Positions 1 to 6,810 of a stretch of 6,810 nucleotides of DNA are shown here, in pieces. Within the stretch, counting starts at the first letter, position 1. Every line of letters begins with the position of its first letter. Source of the DNA: a bacterium (GTDB lineage Bacteria > Elusimicrobiota > Elusimicrobia > Elusimicrobiales > UBA9959); contig JAKAMO010000119.1 in NCBI GenBank assembly GCA_021812825.1, positions 1-6,810 on the forward strand, written 5' to 3'. Position numbers and translations under genes: made by a program. Below the pieces are notes generated by a model. The model saw nothing but the letters and a program-made list of their open reading frames with translations, made no database searches and was not told the DNA's origin.

Positions 1-24
1 AGGGCGGACCGTGCGGTCCGCCCT
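1..24 (-). terminator. Probable intrinsic terminator of nifJ (hairpin half visible with its stem, tail outside window)
   Basis: Bases 1-10 (AGGGCGGACC) and 15-24 (GGTCCGCCCT) are perfect reverse complements around a 4-base loop, giving a very stable GC-rich 10-bp stem. Read on the minus strand it lies 20 bases past the nifJ TAA stop (45-47), the usual place for a Rho-independent terminator. The T-run that should follow would lie before base 1 and cannot be seen. On the plus strand the hairpin is followed by CTGCGTCAAG, with no T-run, so it is unlikely to terminate plus-strand transcription unless bidirectional through other means. Confidence 0.7.
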
Positions 25-44
25 CTGCGTCAAGCCGCCGGCCG

Positions 45-3638
<3,594 letters not shown>

Positions 3639-3672
3639 TATAATGACTCCTTAAGGAAGTATCGCAAAGCTC

Positions 3673-3690
3673 GTCCGTGAAAAGGCGGAC
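3673..3690 (-). other. Small inverted repeat in the nifJ leader
   Basis: GTCCG (3673-3677) and CGGAC (3686-3690) are reverse complements separated by 8 bases, inside the stretch expected to be the untranslated leader of nifJ. Read on the minus strand the loop contains TTTT, but no T-run follows the stem, so it is a poor terminator for the upstream aldehyde dehydrogenase gene. It could be a weak leader hairpin or chance. Confidence 0.25.
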
Positions 3691-3703
3691 CCTACCGGGG
3701 AAT

Positions 3704-3712
3704 AGTATAGCA
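3704..3712 (-). promoter_or_regulatory. Extended -10 promoter candidate for nifJ
   Basis: On the minus strand these bases read TGCTATACT, i.e. a TGn extension in front of a TATACT hexamer (3704-3709), the classic extended -10 form of a sigma-70-type promoter. No convincing TTGACA-like element is found 16-18 bases upstream, where the end of the aldehyde dehydrogenase gene lies, and extended -10 promoters often lack one. Transcription would start near 3697, leaving a leader of about 60 bases with AAGGAG at 3647-3652. This would let nifJ be expressed independently of the gene upstream. Confidence 0.55.
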
Positions 3713-3723
3713 TTTTGGCCGGC

Positions 3724-5316
3724 TCACCGGAGGGCGCCGTCCTGCAGCCGCCTTATCCCCCTGGGGTTGCCCTCCAGGAGCTCTTCAGGGAGGCCGGGCC
3801 CATCGAAACCCTGGAAACAGACCGGACGCACGTACCTGTAGATGGCCGCGGTCCCCACGCTGGTGAAGAAGCTGTGGGTGGTGGCGGGATAAGGGCCGCC
3901 GTGGTGCAGGCTGTGGCAGGGCTCCAGGCCGGTGGGGTAGCCGTTGCAGACTATCCGGCCGGCCTTGCGCCGCAAAGCCAGCAGGAGGGCCGAGCCCTTC
4001 CGCAGCTCCGCGGTGGCGGCGTGGACGGTGGCCGTAAGGCTCCCTTTCATCCCGTCCGCGGCCTTCAGCATGGCGGCCGCGCTCCGGCAGCGGTAGACCA
4101 CGGTGGCGGGCCCGAAGACCTCTTCGCTCAGCTCCGGCCGGCGGCTTATCAGCGAGACGTCCGCGGTGAAGACGCGGCAGACGGCTTTCTTGGGGCCCGT
4201 CCCCCCTTCCTGGGCCGCGGCCGCGAGGCGCACGCCGGGTATGGAGGCCAGCCTGGCGGTGCCCCGGTCGTAGGCCGCCTGTATGCCGGCATGCAGCATC
4301 GGGGCGGCCGGCACGGCCCTGGCCCTGGCGCAGAGCGCGGCCAGGAAACGGGAGAAGCCGGGGCAGTCGGCGGCTATCACCATGCCCGGGTTGGTGCAGT
4401 ACTGGCCCACCCCGGTATTGAGGGAGCGCGAGAGCCCCTCCGCGATCTCCTCCGGCCGCGAATTCAGGGCGCCCGGCAGCAGGAACACCGGGTTCACGCT
4501 GCCCATCTCGGCGTAGACGGGTATGGGGACGGGGCGGGCGGCGGCCGCGTCGGCCAGGGCCCTGCCTCCGGCCAGCGAGCCGGTGAAGGCGACAGCGGCG
4601 GTGAGGGGATGCCTGACGAGGGCCAGCCCCGCTTCGAAGCCGGAAGCCTGCAGCAGCGAGAACATGCCTGGCGGCAGGCCGGAGCGGCGCACCGCCTCCG
4701 CTATCACCCGACCTACCAGCTCGCAAGTACCGGGATGGGCCGGGTGGCCTTTCACTATCACCGGGCAGCGCGCCGCGAAGGCCGCCACGGTATCGGTGCC
4801 GGCCACTGAGATGGCGAGCGGGAAATTGCTCGCGCCGAAGACGGCTACCGGGCCTATAGGCATCATCATCGTCCGCAGGTCCGGCTTCGGCAGGGGCTTC
4901 CTGCCCGGGACGGCCCTGTCTATCCTGGCCTGTACCCAGGAGCCTTCGAGTATAAGATCGGCGAAGACCCGGGCCTGGCCGGAGGTTCGGGACAGTTCGG
5001 ACCTGAGCCTTTCATAAGGAAGGCCAGTCTCCAGGTGCGCGCGCTCCACTATGGCTTCGGCACCGGCTTCCAGTCCGGACGCTGCGCGCTTCAGCATCCC
5101 CGCTATCCTGCCGACGGGGACGTCCTGCAGTTCCACGAAAGCCCGCTGGGCCAGTTTAAGAGCCCGGTCCGCCTCGGCCCGGCCGGCTTCGCGGAAAGTC
5201 CCGGGCAGTTCCCTCCCGGCGGCCGGGTCGACGCCGCGGAAAGTCCTTCCGTCGGAGCGGGAGAACGAGCAGCCTATGATGTGGGAACCGGTCAGCCGGA
5301 TGGATCTTTCGCGCAT
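3724..5316 (-). CDS. NAD(P)-dependent aldehyde dehydrogenase, 2,5-dioxovalerate (alpha-ketoglutaric semialdehyde) dehydrogenase type
   Basis: A 530-residue cytoplasmic aldehyde dehydrogenase. The family oxidises 2,5-dioxopentanoate to 2-oxoglutarate with NAD(P)+, the last step of non-phosphorylating pentose, glucarate and hydroxyproline breakdown. Seen in the sequence: cofactor-binding region FGASNFPLAISVAGTDT (160-176) with catalytic Asn164, Lys189 in VIVKGHPAHPG, FTGS (244-247), general base Glu270 in AEMGSVNP, nucleophile Cys307 in GQYCTNPG, and EEVFGP (398-403). The HPAHPG stretch and the C-terminal NGYPTG...HHGGPYPATT...TSVGTAAIYRYVRPVCFQ region are hallmarks of this subfamily rather than of generic ALDHs. 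The frame is open upstream to an ATG at 5418, but that start would overlap the gene's own promoter. The ATG at 5314-5316 has GAGGAG 7 bases upstream and is preferred. Substrate is inferred from family only, since no pentose or sugar-acid pathway gene is adjacent. The protein is rich in Ala and Arg, consistent with the GC-rich background. Confidence 0.9.
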   Translation of the reverse strand: MRERSIRLTGSHIIGCSFSRSDGRTFRGVDPAAGRELPGTFREAGRAEADRALKLAQRAFVELQDVPVGRIAGMLKRAASGLEAGAEAIVERAHLETGLPYERLRSELSRTSGQARVFADLILEGSWVQARIDRAVPGRKPLPKPDLRTMMMPIGPVAVFGASNFPLAISVAGTDTVAAFAARCPVIVKGHPAHPGTCELVGRVIAEAVRRSGLPPGMFSLLQASGFEAGLALVRHPLTAAVAFTGSLAGGRALADAAAARPVPIPVYAEMGSVNPVFLLPGALNSRPEEIAEGLSRSLNTGVGQYCTNPGMVIAADCPGFSRFLAALCARARAVPAAPMLHAGIQAAYDRGTARLASIPGVRLAAAAQEGGTGPKKAVCRVFTADVSLISRRPELSEEVFGPATVVYRCRSAAAMLKAADGMKGSLTATVHAATAELRKGSALLLALRRKAGRIVCNGYPTGLEPCHSLHHGGPYPATTHSFFTSVGTAAIYRYVRPVCFQGFDGPGLPEELLEGNPRGIRRLQDGALR

Positions 5317-5323
5317 CTCAACG

Positions 5324-5329
5324 CTCCTC
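5324..5329 (-). promoter_or_regulatory. Ribosome binding site that fixes the aldehyde dehydrogenase start
   Basis: The minus strand reads GAGGAG here, followed by 7 bases and the ATG at 5314-5316. The only longer in-frame alternative (ATG at 5416-5418) would add 34 residues with no resemblance to the family's N-terminus, and its codons would run through the promoter at 5383-5411. Confidence 0.8.
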
Positions 5330-5382
5330 GGGGTCTCCGGCGCGGCCGCCGGGTGCCGTAATATGGGTGAACTTCGCTTTTT

Positions 5383-5411
5383 AGTATAATTAACATTAAG
5401 AACCCGCGCAA
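5383..5411 (-). promoter_or_regulatory. Sigma-70-type promoter for the aldehyde dehydrogenase gene
   Basis: The minus strand shows TTGCGC (5406-5411) as -35, a 17-base spacer, and TATACT (5383-5388) as -10. Spacing is ideal, and the -10 matches consensus at five of six positions. Transcription would begin near 5376 and give a leader of about 60 bases. Its -10 hexamer overlaps the rightward -10 at 5385-5390. Confidence 0.6.
5385..5390 (+). promoter_or_regulatory. -10 element of the rightward promoter for the fused flavoprotein gene
   Basis: A perfect TATAAT lies in an AT-rich island (TTAGTATAATTAACATTAA) within otherwise GC-rich DNA, 43 bases before the plus-strand ATG. The base pattern preceding it (TAG) is not a TGn extension, and the sequence 16-18 bases upstream (around 5361-5368, ATATGGGT) does not resemble TTGACA. 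The promoter may therefore depend on an activator or be weak. Transcription would start near 5397. Confidence 0.5.
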
Positions 5412-5418
5412 CTCTCAC

Positions 5419-5425
5419 TAAGGAG
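5419..5425 (+). promoter_or_regulatory. Ribosome binding site that fixes the plus-strand start
   Basis: TAAGGAG sits 8 bases before the ATG at 5434. Its first three bases are also an in-frame TAA stop relative to that ATG, so no longer upstream start is possible in this frame. Confidence 0.85.
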
Positions 5426-5433
5426 CCTGCCTT

Positions 5434-6810
5434 ATGCAGAATTCAGCCATCATCAGCGAAGTGGACGCAATCGCCGCGAAATACGGCGACAGGAAAGGCT
5501 CGCTCATCCCCCTTCTGCAGCTCATACAAAGCCGGTTCGGCTACCTCCCCCGCCCCGCCATAGAGCGGCTGGCGGAGCGGATGGGCGTGGCCCCGGCCGA
5601 GATAATCGCGGTCTACTCTTTCTACGCGCAGTTCCGCACTACGCCGGTAGGCAAGCACCACATCAAGGTCTGCCACGGCACAGCCTGCCACGTGGCGGGC
5701 GCCGACAAGGTCAGTTCGGCCCTGCACGAAGAGCTTGGCATCGGCCACGGCCAGACCACGCAGGACGGCGAGTTCTCCGTGGAGGACGTAGCCTGCCTGG
5801 GCTGCTGCAGCCTGGCGCCGGTGGTCATGGTCCAGGACGAGACCCACGGCGGTGTAACCCCCGACAAGGTCAAGAAGCTGGTCAAGGAGACCAGGGCCGG
5901 CGGCTGCGCCTGCGCCGAGGCGGCCGGCAAGGCCTCCAAGGCGCCCGGCTCCGCCAGGCCAGCGCCCGGCGTGACGCTGGTCCGGGTGGGCATGGGCTCC
6001 TGCGGGGTCGCGGCCGGCGCCCGCAAGACGCTGGCGGCCGTGACCGAAGCCGCGGCAAAAGCGGGGCTGGACGTGCCGGTGCTGTCCACCGGCTGCAACG
6101 GCATGTGCCACGAGGAGCCGCTGCTCGAGGTGGTGCAGGACGGCCAGTCCTATTTCTACGGCAAGGCCACCGCCGAGACAGCGGCCCGCGTGATGGAGCG
6201 GCACGTCATCGGCGGCGAGCCGGTCACGGAAAGCCTGCTGATCTCACCCGGGAAACCCGCGGCTTCGAACCCTTTCTACGCCAAGCAGCAGCGCATCGTG
6301 CTGCGCAACTGCGGCATCATCGATCCGGATTCCATAGAGGCCTACGAGAGGGCCGGCGGCTACTCCGCGCTCCGCAAGGTGCTGACCTCGATGAAGCCCG
6401 AGCAGGTGGTGGCCGAGGTCTCGGCTTCCGGCCTGCGCGGGCGCGGCGGCGCGGGCTTCCCCACCGGCACCAAGTGGAAGTTCGCGGCGGCGGTGCCGTC
6501 CGACGGCGAGAAGTACATGATCTGCAACGGCGACGAGGGCGACCCCGGCGCGTTCATGGACCGCAGCGTGCTCGAGAGCGACCCGCACGCCGTGCTCGAA
6601 GGCCTGATGATAGCCGCCTACGCCGTGGGCGCCAACAAGGGTGTCTTCTACGTCCGCGCCGAATATCCCCTGGCCGTAAGGCGCATCAACCGCGCCATCG
6701 AAGAGGCCGAGAAGAAGGGCCTGCTGGGCAAGAACATACTCGGTACGGATTTCTCCTTCACCGCCTATCTGAAGGAAGGCGCGGGCGCATTCGTCGGCGG
6801 CGAGGAGACG
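5434..6810 (+). CDS. NuoE/HydC-NuoF/HydB fusion: NAD(H)- and FMN-binding subunit of a probable [FeFe]-hydrogenase complex, 3' end outside window
   Basis: An uninterrupted frame of 459 codons with no stop before the window edge. Residues about 5-150 form a NuoE/HydC-like thioredoxin-fold [2Fe-2S] domain, with C80 and C85 in VCHGTAC and C121/C125 in CLGCC. Residues about 154-178 are a Gly/Ala/Pro-rich linker with two extra cysteines (C158, C160). Residues about 180-260 form a second thioredoxin-like domain with GMGSCG (C190) and GCNGMC (C221, C225). From about 284 the NuoF core begins: GLRGRGGAGFPTG (334-346) for FMN binding, CNGDEGDPGAFMDR (364-377), and AGAFVGGEET at the edge. DPGAFMDR and ILGTDFSF resemble HydB/HndC of bifurcating or NAD(P)-linked hydrogenases more than respiratory NuoF. 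HydB of Thermotoga maritima, as I recall it, is about 626 residues, so roughly 350 residues, including the C-terminal iron-sulfur clusters, probably lie beyond the edge. A hydrogenase catalytic gene would be expected next. Formate dehydrogenase or other NADH-linked complexes remain possible. Confidence 0.92.
   Translation, partial: MQNSAIISEVDAIAAKYGDRKGSLIPLLQLIQSRFGYLPRPAIERLAERMGVAPAEIIAVYSFYAQFRTTPVGKHHIKVCHGTACHVAGADKVSSALHEELGIGHGQTTQDGEFSVEDVACLGCCSLAPVVMVQDETHGGVTPDKVKKLVKETRAGGCACAEAAGKASKAPGSARPAPGVTLVRVGMGSCGVAAGARKTLAAVTEAAAKAGLDVPVLSTGCNGMCHEEPLLEVVQDGQSYFYGKATAETAARVMERHVIGGEPVTESLLISPGKPAASNPFYAKQQRIVLRNCGIIDPDSIEAYERAGGYSALRKVLTSMKPEQVVAEVSASGLRGRGGAGFPTGTKWKFAAAVPSDGEKYMICNGDEGDPGAFMDRSVLESDPHAVLEGLMIAAYAVGANKGVFYVRAEYPLAVRRINRAIEEAEKKGLLGKNILGTDFSFTAYLKEGAGAFVGGEET

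Noticed and set aside
3673..3690. Possible terminator between the aldehyde dehydrogenase gene and nifJ
   Set aside because: The stem is only 5 bp, the T-run is in the loop rather than after the stem, and it lies downstream of the nifJ promoter candidate, so it would fall in the nifJ leader.
3715..4809. Plus-strand open frame of about 364 codons opposite the aldehyde dehydrogenase gene
   Set aside because: Gly/Arg/Ala-rich composition without motifs, antisense to a gene with intact catalytic residues. It is a by-product of high GC content.
5317..5418. 34-residue N-terminal extension of the aldehyde dehydrogenase from the ATG at 5416-5418
   Set aside because: The extension has no family similarity, would cover the -10 element of its own promoter, and the downstream ATG at 5314-5316 has a clear GAGGAG site at proper distance.
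5340..5433. Rex-type or other redox regulator operator in the divergent region
   Set aside because: No TTGTG-N8-CACAA-like palindrome is visible. The short TTAACATTAA symmetry at 5390-5399 is too small and AT-rich to call an operator.
5443..6204. Minus-strand open frame of about 253 codons opposite the NuoE-like region
   Set aside because: The plus strand in this span encodes conserved cysteine motifs of two iron-sulfur domains with a good ribosome binding site. The minus frame shows no domain.

Overview
The window is GC-rich, protein-coding bacterial DNA with three genes: two on the minus strand (nifJ and an aldehyde dehydrogenase) and one on the plus strand that runs off the right edge. 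Codon ends are strongly G/C-biased, ribosome binding sites are AAGGAG/GAGGAG-like, and AT-rich promoter islands stand out against the background. The gene set (pyruvate:ferredoxin oxidoreductase plus the NAD-binding arm of what looks like a flavin-based [FeFe]-hydrogenase complex) points to a strict anaerobe with fermentative, H2-linked metabolism. The lineage cannot be fixed from the sequence. A GC-rich uncultivated anaerobe such as an Elusimicrobiota-like bacterium is only a guess.

Layout. Positions 1-24 hold a perfect 10-bp-stem hairpin just past the nifJ stop codon, a likely terminator. Positions 45-3638 (minus) encode a complete five-subunit-fused pyruvate:ferredoxin (flavodoxin) oxidoreductase. 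Positions 3639-3723 are its leader, with a good ribosome binding site, a small hairpin and an extended -10 promoter. Positions 3724-5316 (minus) encode an NAD(P)-dependent aldehyde dehydrogenase of the 2,5-dioxovalerate (alpha-ketoglutaric semialdehyde) dehydrogenase type. Positions 5317-5433 form a divergent control region in which the -10 hexamers of the leftward and rightward promoters overlap. From 5434 to the window end (plus), one uninterrupted reading frame of at least 459 codons fuses a NuoE/HydC-like [2Fe-2S] domain to a NuoF/HydB-like subunit. No RNA genes, CRISPR arrays, mobile elements or long repeats were seen.

How the parts may fit. PFOR oxidises pyruvate to acetyl-CoA and CO2 and reduces ferredoxin. 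A HydB/HydC-type module binds NAD(H) through FMN. In the trimeric bifurcating hydrogenases it lets electrons from reduced ferredoxin and NADH combine to make H2. Having both next to each other fits pyruvate fermentation with H2 disposal, but the hydrogenase catalytic subunit is not in the window, so this assignment is inferred from sequence similarity. The aldehyde dehydrogenase would make 2-oxoglutarate and NAD(P)H from an aldehyde, and no gene for the upstream sugar-acid pathway is visible beside it.

The most notable items are the HydC-HydB fusion, its unusual cysteine pattern (including Gly in place of Cys in the usual VCGEET motif), and the overlapping divergent promoters.
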